Origin: Piscicola geometra
Lineage: Eukaryota; Annelida; Clitellata; Hirudinida; Piscicolidae
Reading direction: 5' to 3'
Assembly: GCA_943735955.1 (NCBI GenBank)
Contig: OX030957.1
Location: 12,280,017-12,344,016, forward strand
Length of the DNA stretch: 64,000 bases
Shown: positions 12,701 to 27,700 of the stretch, in pieces
Numbering within the stretch: the stretch's first letter is position 1
How the letters are laid out: each line of letters opens with the position of its first letter
Translations under genes and position numbers: made by a program
Notes under the pieces: model-generated
The model's input: the letters and a program-made list of their open reading frames with translations, nothing else
Database searches by the model: none
What the model was told of the DNA's origin: nothing

Positions 12701-15700
12701 CCAATACGACTGCTCATTTATCTCGATCAACTTTCTCATGGACATGATTTCATTTCAGTCAAACTGAGTTTTAATTTGAAATTCTTTGAATTGCAAAATC
12801 TAAGAAACTTTTTACGAATCATTTCTTGATGAGCGCAAGATTTCTGTCTTGAAACGATAGGCAAATCTGTTTGCATTTATTTTCAAAAGAACCTATTTTA
12901 ATAACACTGAGTTAATGAAATTACTCAAAAGATTCAAAAGTAGCTTATTGAAAGTTTTGTTTTTCAATTTCTATTTCAGTTATGGTTATGTATAAAATTA
13001 CAGTAATAGTTAAAGTTAAAGTTGCAGTTAACTGAATCAGATTTTTCAGTTAATTTACTATTTCAGTTACAGTTAACTGGAACAACACTGGTCCGAATTT
13101 TACGTTTATCTAATATACAATAAAAATTCAACTTTAATAAAAATAGAACGATAACAAGGATACTTCAAAACTTCTGCTTAAATTGCCGTAAAAATATTTA
13201 AACTAAATGTATTTTAGGGAGAAAAACCAATTCAGGTCTTTTAACCTCTAATAGGAAAATTAGTATGGAAAGTTCATGAAATATTTTTTATTTATATAAA
13301 AATACTTATTTTGAAAAGAAATTCCAGTTATTGAAATATTTCCATAACAAAATATTCAATTTCTATAACAAATATTTGGGTGGGGGCTCAACACTATGGC
13401 GGGCTCAAACCTCTCAAGACCAATGGAGTCGGCGCCTATGTGACTTTTTATCTATCGTTTGTATACCATTAATTAATACTACGATACAATCCCCATTCAA
13501 GTGAGGGACTGAAAGAGGGTGCAGGAGAACTTTTCTTCCCATGCAACGTCCCAGAAGCACCAAGAATCAGCTTTTTTAAGAATCTCTTTGGGGGCTTGAC
13601 TGCTGTTGTTGATCGAGAAGAATTGTGTGAGTGATTATGTTTAGTGAGAGGAATAAATATTAAGTAATAATGCGTATTTATAATGCGCCAAGGCACATAA
13701 CTGAGGCGCCGCTCACAGTCATGAAACATTGCATCAAATACACTAGGTATATGATAGATTCTTCATTAAATCTCTGCTTCTACTAAATATGCGCCGTCAT
13801 TGAAGTTATTATTAAATTATTATAAAACAAAGAATTAAAACTTTTAGCTTATTTATTTATTTAGAAACGTGAAAAAATGCATAAATAATTTTCATGGAGA
13901 GGTCAGTATTTCTGAAGCTGTAACCCAAATTAACTCACAAGTCCAATAAAGATCATGGTGTTTATTCTGCATCTTGTAGACGTTTCAAAAACATCAGTGT
14001 GGGGACTTCAGTTGTTAGATCCACAAATATTTGGTAAAAGTAACCATTTTAGTCGATTTGAACGTCTATTCAGCTGGTCAGGGCACATGTAGAAAAACTT
14101 CAAATAAAACATTTGCATTTTTTGATCATTTATGGATTCATTTTTTTTATAAAAGTGAAAGAATTTTTTAAATAAATTCTTATGAAACTTTACTAGTTTA
14201 TATTAATAATAAATTTAAAATATTATTTTTTTATTATTTCAAATATGCTATAAATATTGCGTTAAAACACAATTAACTTTCGATTAAAATTTTTAATCGT
14301 TTAATTAACCGTGATTAAAATTTTCAATCGTCGAACAATTTAAAGTACTTTAGTTACATGTGAATTTAAATATAACTTTCGTATTATTGCTTGAAGAGAT
14401 GAAATAGAAAATTATAATAAGATTACGCTGAAACTTGAATTTACGGTAAAAAGTGATAACGGAAAATACAAACACATTTGAATATTCATTTTTCAAATGT
14501 ACGAAAATATAAGTATTTTTTCAAGTAATTCAAAAAATTAGTAATTGGTAAATATTTGAATTCTTTCTTCTTTAGTCTTTCTATTCTGAGTTTAAATAAA
14601 TTAGTCACAAAAATATAAACCTTCATTTACGATTATTATTACACAGACCAACAAAAAATTCCATTAGGGCCGTGAATTTCAGCTTTTTAGATAAGTTGTA
14701 TTTAAATAATCAGTTTTTACTTTATATGTTTACCTAATTTGATAACACTGTGCCATAGAAATCTTTGAATTTGTTGTAGAAAATTGAAATAAAGTTTCTA
14801 AGGCTGTTATATCCACATTCTTGAATAAAGAATCAAATGAGTTCAAGTAAAACAGCTGTTTGGATAATCCTAAAGTGTTTTGCTATATTTGTGGAGAATA
14901 TACGCTAAAAACTTTGTGTGATCCGTCTTGGGTCCATTATTATTTGTTTTATTTATCAACGATCTGCCAATCTACGCTTATGATTGTAAAATATATTAAC
15001 AAATGAGATCCAAACAAAGCTAAAAGAAGATATAAACAAACTATTGGAATGAAATCTGCAATGAGAGCTCAGACTTCATCCACATAAAGGCAAATATACA
15101 GAAATAAAAAGAAAGAAAGAGTTTATTCTTTACAGGATTATGAAGGGAGTCAAGTAGTTTTGGAGAGTATAGAGTATGAAAAAGACCTTGGTGTAATTAT
15201 AGACAAGAATTTGAAATTCGATCATCAAATCCAAAATCAAGTAAATAAAGCTAACCAAATAATAGGACTATTAAAAAGAAAGTTCAAATTTCTCGATATA
15301 AAAAAATTTAGATCATTATTAGGTAAAGTTAGATCTCATCTAAAATACCTTAGCAGTGTATAGAGCCCATCATTGAAAAAACAAACTGAATGCATTGAAA
15401 ATTTACAAAGTAAAATGCAACCTTATCGAAAAGACAAGACTTTTAATGATAGACTTGAAGCTATTAAATTTCCAACATTAAAATACCGAAGACTTCGAGG
15501 GAACACGATCGAAACCTATAAAATACTTAATAATAAATATGACAGTAATATAACAGAAGATATTTTTACACTTAATACAAGGCCATCAAGAAGAAATTCA
15601 CTAAAACTATCCAAAAAACAGTGCCGAAAAAATACAAGAAAAAAGTATTATACACAAAGAGTGGTAACAGTTTGGAATAACTTGCCTGATGAGATTGTAA

Positions 15701-18700
15701 AAGCTGAAAATAAAAATAAATTTTAAATAAAATGAAATAAGTACTGGGAAAACCATCCCATGATGTATTATTATTAATGAGATTATGACATAATAATACA
15801 AAATTAATGTATATACAATGTATGTATATATACATTATATAATATATTATACATACACATAAAAATATTTTATTTATAATTATAATTATTTTATACTTAT
15901 TAATTACTTTTTCTAATGTTTATTCATCTATTATATATATTATATAATACATGCATTTTATACGCATGTGGGTATATAAATGTTCATATGGGGAGCGGGG
16001 ATGGCTTAGTTGGTAGACGTCGGACTTGCAACTTAAAGGTTGCCAGTCCGAATCCTTGGAAGCAACCGTGAACTATCATATACCTAGTGTATATGATGCG
16101 GTGTTTGCGTATGCATTGAGAGATGTGTACGTCGTGTGGAGTGGCGCCTCGGCGCATAAGAACCATGGTTCTCAGAACCATTGTAACATGGCATGCGTCT
16201 GTCAGGCTGTGAATAGTATAGACCAAAAAAAAATATTTAAAAAAAAATATGGGTTAATCCAGAATCAATTACATACTTACAATTTTCCGTGTCTTACTTG
16301 TTTTTCAAAAGAATGGAAAATCATATCAAAGACTGGATGCATTTTTTTTAAAGAAAAGGAATATAAAAATATTATCCATGTAAAATTTTTATAATAAATA
16401 TTACTATATTATACTTTCTAGCTATTCAAAAGTTAAAAATAGACTAAAAACGCATGTCTTTAATTTGCTAACAGATCTTGAATATTAAGTATTTAAGTTT
16501 TTGTATTAGTTAGTTCTATCCGGTTTGATTTATTCAGTCGTAGGCTTATTTAAAGACGTGGTTTTGCTTCTCTCAACTTTAAAAAACATTATTTCATATC
16601 AGCTTTCGGCTATTTTGTTATTTTTCACAATTTCTCACTTCTGATTCTACCGTTTTTTTTCTTCTGATCATTGTGATTCATCAAGAAACAAGTGAGTACT
16701 AAATTTTTAATTTTTTTTATTAATACATGGGCATAGGAAGGTAAATTTATAATATCGGACTCTTGTTTCTTTTTTATTGAACAATATCAACAATATCATG
16801 CATACCCTGACGTTAGCAAAAAATTCCCTGATTCTCATTACACTAGTATTAGGTGTCACGACTTTACAGTATATTTTAAAGTTGTTTCATATTATTCATT
16901 GAATAAGGCAATGTTTTGAAAAATATTTTGATATAAGCTTCGTCTAATAATATTTTTAATGAAGGTTTTCAATTAATGAAATAAGATCAATTTTCCCGAT
17001 TCTGATAGTGAGATTTGAGTACATTGTTATGATCTTCTTGATAATATAGCTTGTTCCAATGCTATTTTTATTAGATGGCACATAATTGACCAAAAAAAAA
17101 GAAACCGAGAGGCTTCTCAACGCTATTGAGAACAAATGAAAACCGAAAACAGAAAAATATACAATGAACGTAAAAGAGCTGCAGCCAAAAAGTACAGAAA
17201 ATCTAAGAAAGCTTCATGCACCGTACGTGGAAAGCGAGCAGTACGAATGAGAGAAAAAGCGTCTGCAGCGGTCACGAAAGAAGCAGCAGCAGCAGGCTCA
17301 ATCTTCTCCACTTAACCTCGATCTACCAATAGCTGCCAGTACCAACAGCCCAGTTATCCTGCAGCAAACCTGTACCCCTCAAGTGTCCAGATCACTGAAT
17401 ACTGTTTCTGTGACCAGCACATCAAATTCTGGAACAACTAAAAATCGGAGCACCACCGCTCGCGATCGGGAGAAGCGCAAAGCGAGATGTGATTCGGCAG
17501 TGATGACAGCGGCTTCTTCGGACAGGCCTCATATGTCAGTGAAGATGGAATTGAAATCACCGTCTCGCACAATGCAGTGCGTCTAAAAACTCTCGTAATC
17601 GATAACCAACATTTCGCAAACTACTAAAACTATTCAAAGACGAGCATGTCTTCTGATGATTCATCTGATACTGATGATAGTTATGATTATTATTAAGGTA
17701 TGTAATCATTTCAGCCAGAATGAATTAAATTATCAAATTAGAAACCTCAACTTTTTGGCCGAAACCGAAATTAAACCAAAAATATAATTAGATTTTCGGC
17801 CGAAACCGAAGCTGAAACCAAAATTTTTTCCAACTTTTTAAAAAAATGAAAAAATAGTATTTAACGATGGCAATGCCAGTTTAATAAGTAAATCCAAACA
17901 AGCGTATATTTTAGGCCAAAAAAAAAGTTTTTCAACAACAAAATTTTTTTGTTGTTGACAGGCTTTGCTTTGGTCAGACTGACATTTTGTAAAAAAACTT
18001 CCAAATAGGATTCAACGACATTCTCACAATTTATTTTTGAATTAATTAATTGAAGCCAAATCTTCTCGTTCCTTCGACTTATATATAGTGTTTTTCAAAG
18101 AATGGATATCTAGAATTCCACATGCTTCTATATGTTATTCGTCTTATGTCACACATGAATCAATTACTCACGATATCTAATAGATATCTAAAAGAGATGA
18201 GAATCAAACCCAAACTCAATAATTCGATTGAGGATATACAGATACTTATTTTGACAAAAACCATTTTTTAAAACAAATGTTTTAAAAAATAGAATTTGCT
18301 TAAAAAAGTTTTGTTAAATATCATCATTGTATCCCAATTTACTTAAATTTCAAATACATGATTGTTCTTCCAGATACTTGTATATGTTATTCGAATAATT
18401 AGTCTGCTGACCCCATAAATCAATCAACCACGATAACTAATAGATATCTAATAGAGAATCGAATTCGAACTTAATAGTTCGATTGAGACTACAGATATAT
18501 CAGATAAACTACATAAATAAATAAAAATTTCGGGTTTTCGATAAATATGAGATCCATTCCGGCCGAAACCGAAATTGAACCGAAATTACAAAATCATTTT
18601 CGGCCGAAACCGAAAAATTGCCGAAACTAAGAAAATTGGCAATTTCGGCGCCGAAACCGAAACCGAACCGAATTTCGGTCGGTCTCTACTGTCAACAAAC

Positions 18701-21700
18701 GAATGGGAAAAATTGCATTTCATCAAAAAACTTTTCATTTGTTGAAGATTTGCAACAGAACTTTTAATGGGTGAAAAATACTTGAAATTTGCAATAGTGT
18801 ACTTGCAATTTGTCACTTTACAAAAAAAATATGCACTCCAGAAGATGATCCAGCTTGTGTCATTCGTTTCACACACAAAATTTATTCCCAAATTGGATCA
18901 GAGAATAAATCATCAGAATATCTAATGGTCAAGAATTACCACATCATTAAATCCCCGATTTAAAATTTTACAATGTTTTAAAAAAATGGAAAAGCTAAAG
19001 AAACTATAAGAAGAAATGAAAACCTCAAAAACTAAACAGCCTTCACCAACAAAAGACTGCAAACATATGTATCTTCAGATTCTGAGGATGAAGATAACTC
19101 AATGATTACTAAGTCAATCATTAAAAGTTATTGAAAAGAATCTGAGGTAGGCTTTGAGAGTTGTCCTCTTGTTTGGTGGCAACAACACGAAGGGGAATAT
19201 CCGACTCTTGCAAAACTGGCGGTACTTGTCATCTCTTGCAAATACAGCTCCATGTGAACGTCTATTCAGCTTGTCAGGATAAATAGTTAGCATGAAAAAA
19301 GTCTCTTTGGATCTAACGTATGTTGAGAAACTTATTTTCTTGAGTAACTGTGACAATTGCATTTTTATCATTTTTTTTCTTTAAAATGTTGATTACTTTT
19401 TATATAAAAATTCTAATAAAAGTTATAATACATTTGTAAGAAAAAAAAGTAAATACTATTTTATACTAATGTCAAATGTGCTTTTAAAAAATTTAGTTAA
19501 AATACGATTAATGCATGTATAAAATTTTTAATCAAACGATTAACGGCGATTAAAAATTTTAATTGTGGAAAAGCCATCATATATAGTATTAGAGGGGGTC
19601 TAAAATAGAGGTTGGACCGGGTACCCGATCTGACCGGGTACCCGCGGGACTCCTGCGGAAACGGGAATGAAAATAAATTTCAGGATGGGAAAAGTCGGGA
19701 ACCGGGAATAGGTTTTCGGGACGGGAACGGGAACGGGAATCAACATTCAAATCGGGAACGGGAAAAGACGGGAACGGGAATCAACTTTTAAATCGGGAAC
19801 GGGAAAAACGGGAATAACAGTTATTGGGATTGGATTCTTTAACAATGATTTTTCAGCAAACTTCTAAGTATGGAAATCTTTATTTCATCGATACTCCGTA
19901 CTTAAAATAAGTATTAAATGCAATAAAAATGTATAACGAAGCCACCATTGCTAATGTCGAAATCTCCAACACTACATTTAAGAAAAGTTATGGTGAGTCC
20001 AAAGATTAGGGAGGTTAGAACAAATGGGTGATGATGAAAACTTTTCAGATGGAATCAAAATCGTCAGTTATATTATTTTAATTTTAAAAATTAATACTTT
20101 GAATTTGAATTATTAATTTCCAAATGATTGCTCAGTTGATCATTTCGACAAAAGAAAATATGCCATTGATCTTATTCATATGACAGTTTGTCTGTTGCAT
20201 TCCCAGTATAAAATAGGAATTGGAAAAGAGTTTGGGATAGAAAAGAAATAAATACCAAGACTTTCATTAGAGAAAATTTAATTCTATTTTGTACAGCCAG
20301 ACCAAGCTGTAGTGCCGTTGAGAAAAAAACAAATGATGGTTATTTAGACCTATTATGTTTGTTTTTATAACGTAAAAATTATAATAAAATTTTTATACTA
20401 TCAAATTATACGAATGATTTTATATTTGCAGTTGTGGAGAATAAGAATGTTGTCAAAAAACATATTTCTAACATTATTGAAGAATAATGAACGAAGAAAA
20501 AAATTCAAAAGAGGATGAATTGTACAAGTATTCACAATTACGTCCCAAAAAAATTGAAGACTATAAAGATGTTTCATTTTATTGGAGTAAAATGATATAT
20601 TTTAAAATACTACAAGATTGAGCCAAAATTTTGTTCAGTATATCTGCAAGTTATATTCCCTGTGAACGGATTTTTCAATATGTGGTCGTTTAACTTCAGA
20701 CCCAAAATCATCTCATTTGAAAGCTGAAACTCTTAACGGTTTAACCCGTGTGAAAAGCAATAAAGACTTGATTGAATTACTCAAAAACAATGACTAACTT
20801 CAATACTTTCATTTCAATAAATTTTTGAAATTTAAATCGTGTTTTTTTCCATTTTATTAAAAGAAATATTTTCTGACTTTCAAATAATAAATTTTAAGAA
20901 ATGTTAGAACTAGCAAGTTTGGGACCAGTGAAAACGGCAGCGAAAATGAATAAAAAAACAAAAAAGTTTCGGGAACGGGTCGGGACCGAGAATCGAGATG
21001 CGGGAACGGGACGGGACGGGAATCGAAATTCTGATGTCCCTTCGGAAACGGGACGGGACGGGAAAACAAATTTCGGGAACGGGACGGGACGGGAATCAAA
21101 ATTCTGATGTCCCATCGGGAACGGGACGGGACCGGGAATGAAAAATCGTCCATGTCCGACCTCTGGTCTAAAAACCTGTTTTATTAAAAAAATTTATTTG
21201 AAAGCGATATAGAAATAGTTTTGAATGATCGATTCAACAGACAATTTTGTGTGTTTTCGCGAAATTAGTGGTCTTTTAACATAATTTCTTTACAATTGTC
21301 GTCTCTTTGTTGACAGCTTAAAATGCAGATTAAAATGTTTAATATTTAATTTTGTAATATAACTTTTTCAAATACTTTTATATTAGACAAATTTCATAAT
21401 AAAAAAAATTATTTAGGAATTAAGGTTTTTTACTCATTTGATAAAAATAGTGGGGCATACAAATGATTGTAAATTATATCTCAAAAATTCTTGCTGTTTG
21501 CCAGAGTTGAATTTAGCAGATTAAATTCATATAAAATCAGCTAAAAATATTTTGGCGCCAAAACAGTTGTTGACCAGTGTTATTGTTCACTATAATTACC
21601 ACCATTGTCATTATAGTTTTCAAAATTCATGACGCACTAAGGGTCTAAAAAATTATTTTTTGGAAAAATGATGGTGTTTGAACATTATAAGTTTCCGAAA

Positions 21701-24700
21701 ACATTACGTTGTATCTTATTTTTAAAAAATACGTAGTTCACGATTGCCTTAAACTGTCGCTCAAATAGGTTAATGAAGTTATATTAAAAATATTTGTTAC
21801 CTTCGTTGAACTTCTAGAGTGTTTGTATTATATGTTTATTCATTATAAAACTTGATGAAACGTTAGTTTTTTCTATTTAAGTAGACATCAATACCATCCA
21901 CAGTCGGCGAGAACAGTGGCAAGGCCTCCAAAGGTATGACCAAGTACACTGCAGGTCCTGCAGGCGTATCAATGGAGGCAAACAGCGCTTGCTCAGAGAT
22001 AGGCAGGGCCAAGATGGTTAGCGATAAAGTTTTTGCGCTTTTTAGAAGCATGGGTTATTTTTCAGAGCTGTGCTTTAAACTTATTTAACTTTCAATTAAC
22101 GTGTTAATAGATTAACGCTGTTAATAGCTTAACGCTGTTAATAGATTAACGCTGTTAATAGATTAACGCTGTTAATAGATTAACGCTGTTAATAGATTAA
22201 CGCTGTTAATAGATTAACGCTGTTAATAGATTAACGCTGTTAATAGATTAACGCTGTTAATAGATTAATGCTGTTATTAGATTAACGCTGTTAATAGATT
22301 AACGCTGTTAATAGATTAACGCTGTTAATAGATTAACGCTGTTAATAGATTAACGCTGTTAATAGATTAACGCTGTTAATAGATTAACGCTGTTAATAGA
22401 TTAACGCTGTTAATAGATTAACGCTGTTAATAGATTAACGCTGTTAATAGATTAATCCTGCCTGCTTTAATGGGTGCCTGGAGCTTTATTCACAGCTATA
22501 CAAACAGGCCGTTAATAACGCATTCCAAAAAAATAAAGAAAAAAGGTATTGCAGTCTGGATACAGCGCCTTATGCGCACTTGACTCACTGTCGTCTTCAG
22601 TGAGATTAAAGACCTTTGCAAGACTGCAGTCATTGATCATCATCTGCACAGACTTAACGTTGACGTTGCAGCCCTACAGGAAACGCGTCTTTCAGAGCCT
22701 GGATCCTTGAAGGAAGAATACTCCACGTTTTATTTGCAGGAGAAAGAGTAGGAGATCAGAAAACCCGTGCTTTTTGGCAAAAGTATGGCAAAATAGGCTC
22801 TGCCATCAAGAACACCCTGCTTTGCATGTTTGAACCTCTTTCTCGCGGCATAAAAAGGAACCTCGTCCTAACCCTTCTCACAGCATCTGTGCATCTATGC
22901 ACCTACTATGCAAGCCACTGGCTCACCATGGCATAAAAAAATAACGAAAACGGCCAGAGACTATTCAAATTCTGTTTTTACTACAATCAGTGTGTGCCAA
23001 ACACGTACTTTTAGAACAAGGCATGTCACAAGGTGTCCTGGACACATTTCAAGATCAAATCATGTGTTTGAAAATTACCAGGCAATATTATCTGAACAAC
23101 GTTCGCCGAACCACTCCCTGATCGCCTCAAAGATAAAGTTGCGCTCCGAGAAAAAATTCCAGCCAAGAATCAACATTTGTCAGACTATCTATAAAGTCAA
23201 GAACCAGGAATTCATAGATCAGATAAGGGAGCTGCAGAATTGCGACCAAGGACCTAATGCGGAAGTCAGATGGAACTCGTTCCAGAATACTATCTACAGA
23301 GTGCTATACTTATGTATGGTAAAAAAAATCCCAAGAACACCGATTCTTTTGAAGCAAACGCGGCAGATATTGATCCCGTAATTGATGCCGAATAAAATGC
23401 ATTGATCCACTACAAGTCAGTCCAACTTCGAAAAGCTGAAGACTGCTCGAAGTTGCGTAAATGGCTCCAACTGGCGAATAACATTCAACAAGCGTCAGAC
23501 GTTGCCAACGTAAAAAGCACGAATGAAGACATCAGGAAAGCAACAGGCAAATCATCAAAAAAGATTACACGCATAAAATCCAAGTCAGGGGAGACTCATA
23601 CAAACTAGAACAAGCAAATTGATAAGTGGGCCGAGCACTAAACTGCTTCTTGACCTTCCCTGAACGATTGTAAAAAGCACCTAACTTTTGAAAAAAGTGA
23701 AGTGATTTGCTCACAAAAAGATTGTGAAGTTCACAAAGCAGTTAAGTGATGCTTTAGTGTCTCTTATAACTGCCTTTCCTGATGAGCCACTGAATAAAAA
23801 GTATAGTATAAAACTTCTTGTCCTACAAGATGGCTGATCAGAGTATCTACAGTCTCTTCTGTGCTTGAACATTATGAAGTGGTACTTGTTAGCTTGGAAT
23901 CATTTGCTTCCATTGGTACTGCTGATAAACCAGCTGAAAGGCTTGAGGTTTTTTTTCAACAGGGCACTACTGCACTGGCCCTCAAGTTAGTTGTTTTAGT
24001 GTTTTCACTTCTGGAACAGTTAAACAAGTCATTGCAATCAGCAAATGCCAAGGTCAGTGGAATGGTTGCAGCGACTGATTCAGTTATGCAAAAACTGCGT
24101 CGCTTACGATCAGATGAACAGTTTAACGCCATTTTCAGAGATTTCAACAGTGTGGTTTTGGCTTATGATCTCGAGCTGATTGCTGTACCTCGAGTGCAAA
24201 AGCCACTACAAAACTTATGTAACAATAAAACCAGAGGAACATTATCGAGCAGCATATTACGCTGTCATAGACATTGCAATCATGCAACTCACAGAAAGGT
24301 TTAATCGAGATTCTCTTGGTTTGCGTTCAAACTTGCAGCTGGAGGCGATGTTGCTAACTGGTGAAGTGAACCATAATCAATCAATCAAATAGATTTCTAT
24401 AGCGCTCTTTCTTCAAATTCAAGAGCGCAATATTCGCAAGCAATATCGTGAGTTAAATGAAACTGGTCTTTGTTCACAGTTACCTATGTTAAAAGACCAG
24501 TTTGAATACAGAAATTTAGCACAAACGCAAAAAATAATGCAAGCTATGATCACGGAAGTCAGACATCTGTTTCCCTAGGTTGAAAAATTGATCAGGTTGA
24601 TGTTTGTGTGTCCAAAAACGTCATGTACTGCAGAAAGATCTTTTAGTGCTTTGCGGCGTCTTAAGACTTGGTTGCGTGCACCTATGACATAGCCTCGCTT

Positions 24701-27700
24701 GAATTCACTGGCTGTCTGTCATGCACATCACGATATACTTGACAGTCTGGATTTGAAGACTAGCTGAAGAATTTGCTAGTCGGTCAGAAATTCAAAGGGG
24801 TCTTATTGGAAAATGGAGTAAACGAGCTGTGGGGAGAGCGCAGGAAAACAGAGAGGGTATTTTATGTTATCTAAATGGCCCATAGTGGGCCAAAAAAAGT
24901 TCCCAATGTATATTTGTTTATAACTTCGGCAAATTTGAATCTATTTGTTATTTTTTAAACTATTTTACTCAGAAATGAATGGAAAACAAGATGTTATAAA
25001 ATTTCTTTGATGGGTTGATGGCTAGTTGTAATTGAATTTATATAGATGACAAATATTAAAAGGTAAATTGGAAGGCTAATCGGCATGGTGAAATATGGAG
25101 CAAAAATATTGGGGTTTCGGTTTATCGTGGGCAGGGAGGCATGGAAAAGTTTGATTGTAGGAAAGCTAATGTATGGTGTTGCAGCAGTTGGCTGGTCAGC
25201 TAAGGAGAGAAAGAAGTTAGAGGTTTTGCAGAATAAGTTTGGGAGATGGGTATGGTGGCTATAGACTAGTGTTTGGAATGTTGTAGTACATGGTGAAACA
25301 GCCTGGAGTACATTCTGGGAAAGAGAGACTAAGGTTATTACAGACTTTTTCATCAGGACATTAGAGGGGAAAGATATTGTAGAGAGAGTAGGTAGAGCAT
25401 GTGTAGAGGAAATAGGTAATAAATCTAAATAGTGGAGAGGTGTAGCCAAATTAGGGAAAAAATTGGATGTAGAGGTTATGAGCTCAATGGTACGTGGAGG
25501 GAAAGATGCACGAGCAAGAGTGTTTATGGTGGGCGTTTCAGAAAAGGAGGTCGGAAGGATGGGGGAAAGGGAACTAGTGAAGAAGATCCAACAAAAGGGA
25601 AGGCCGAAATGGGGGAATAAGATAGAGGAAAGTGAAAGACTGAAAAGGTACCGTGAAGAGAATTAGAAAGCAGGAAGTTGGAAAAATATGTAGATGGTTC
25701 AGATGGAGCGAAAGTTAGGATGATGTGTAGGGGGGATAGTTTGACGGTAAGGAATAATGAAATTGTTCACTGGAAGTATGAGAAGGAGAATAGAAAGTGT
25801 GTTTGTCAGAGGAAGAGAATGAGAAGCACGTTTTGCTGGAGTGTGGGTTGTCTGAAGAGTGGAGAGAAGAATGGCTGACGGTTTGGAGAAGGGAGCGTGG
25901 AGAACAGGAGCCGATGGAAGGAGTCCTTGGATACCAGGAGGAGGATCGGAGGATGGAAGAAGTGGTGCTGAGAAGTGTGGGTGCGATCTGGAGACAGAGT
26001 GAGAGGAGAGAAAGAGGGAGATGAAGAAAAATATACAGAGTGTCGAGACAAAGGCACTATAAAGACTACTACTACTACTAAAATCACTATTGTTTTTTTT
26101 CAAATGGCAATAGAAAAGTATTTTTATTGTTTGGTGATACAAATATAAATAGTTGATACAAAAATAATTTGCACTACAGTAAACAATACTGTATTGCTTT
26201 TACGGTCAATACCGGTTCTTTGATTCCAACCCTGGGAAGAACCCCCGCAAGATTTTCCGCAAATCGCCGCCCCTGATACAACTCACAATGTATTACTGTA
26301 TTAGCATTTTGTATCCCATGGTTGACAAATAGGCTCGTATCAAAATGAGTTTAGAAATGTGTATTTTTAAAAGAGTGAGGGGGTCCTCATAAAGATGAAC
26401 CCCAGGACCCCCTCAGGATTCCCGCCTACGCCATAGTGATAAAAAAAAGTAGGTGAAGGAGTATTTAAGTAAGCAAAAAATATTTTTGTTTTAGACAGCT
26501 ATCACTATAACTACACATACTCACAATGTATAAACATTTACTTTTATACTCATATCCAAATAGAAATTTTTGAATACAAAATGGTAAAAATGTGGGGGGG
26601 GGTCTCGATTAAGGTGGACCCTCCACTAAAAAAAAGTGGGGGGGTCCTGGGGTCGGGATCGCCGCCCATGGTTGACATGATCTTCGTGTGCCAGCTTCAT
26701 GAAAAGTGCAGAGAGCAGCGGATGCTGTTGTGTAATGCCTTTATTGACCTAACCTGAGCAGACATCTCCTCCAAAGCCAAAGACGTCCTTGCCGGTTTGG
26801 TCAAGTGCGTCGTATGCAAGAAGGTTGCATACCCCAGAGATTCTATATGGCAAGCCGGTTATAAGACACCGTCCAGTTGGTTGCTTGCCACTTTGCATCA
26901 AGGACGTTTTCAAACGTGATCTCAAACTTATGGGCCTTAACCTTGGCAGATAGGAAGAGCTTGCTGATGACTGAAGCGGCTGGCGCCAAACTGTCTACAA
27001 AGGCATCAACAAGAGCGAGGAAGAACGCAAGCTTCTTCTGGAATCCAGAGGGAAAAGAAGACAAATCCAGGTTCTGGATCCTCCATTCGACTTAACCTGC
27101 AGCCGCTACAACAGAAACTGTCGATTCAGGACCGGTTTGCTGAGACATTCCAGAAGCTGCTGCTAGAGACTGAACTGAAAAACATACCAGAGATGGATGG
27201 ATGCCAGATTAGATAGAATAGTTGCCAAATCATTTGACCCCTAATTCAAAATTTGCAACTTCTTTAAAAAATGTTCAAAAAACAAAACAGAAAGAGTTAA
27301 AAAATTAGGAGAAGACAAAAAAATCTCTAAAACTATAAAAACGTTACCAAACAAGTGACTGAAAACATATGTAGCTTCAGATTCTGAAGATGAAGATACA
27401 TCAATGATTTTATTCAACAGGGGCGGCGATCTGCTGCAAATCTTGGGAGGGTTCTAACCAGCATGGACGTTCCTGGAGGGTCCTGAGGTCCGGACCCACC
27501 TCCCCCCACTTGAAAAAACATTTTCTAACTCCTGTTTTGATACGAATATTTAAGTAAGCACTGAATAGTTTTGTTTTAGACAGCTATAACTATAACTAAA
27601 CATACTGACAATGTATTAATATGTAAAAAAATCTGTTTTATGCCATGTTTGACAATTATGTGCGCATAAAAACAAAAGTTTTAAATGTTTTTATTGAAAA

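Larger units (their letters stand above)
11794..13501. other. Tomosyn intron 5: AT-rich with hAT fragments only
   Basis: Apart from the element ends at 12296-12375 and 12965-13092, a moderately GC stretch at 12410-12640 has no open frame I can assign. Intron 2 (9251-11235) likewise has only the tRNA-like relic, a decayed element end and the weak transposase match. Confidence 0.45.

Noticed and set aside
20857..21153. Minus ORFs rich in Arg-Pro-Val-Pro repeats
   Set aside because: They are the GGGAACGGGACGGGA subterminal repeats of a hAT element read in the other strand.
22103..22456. CRISPR-like array
   Set aside because: Direct 17-bp tandem repeats without spacers in animal-type DNA; a satellite.
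23770..23805. Hammerhead ribozyme core (CTGATGAG)
   Set aside because: No stem II, GAAA or partner stems in position. Other CTGATGA occurrences (40340, 49127) also fail.
24994..26142. Minus-strand Ser/Pro-rich ORFs
   Set aside because: Antisense shadows of a LINE relic read on the plus strand.
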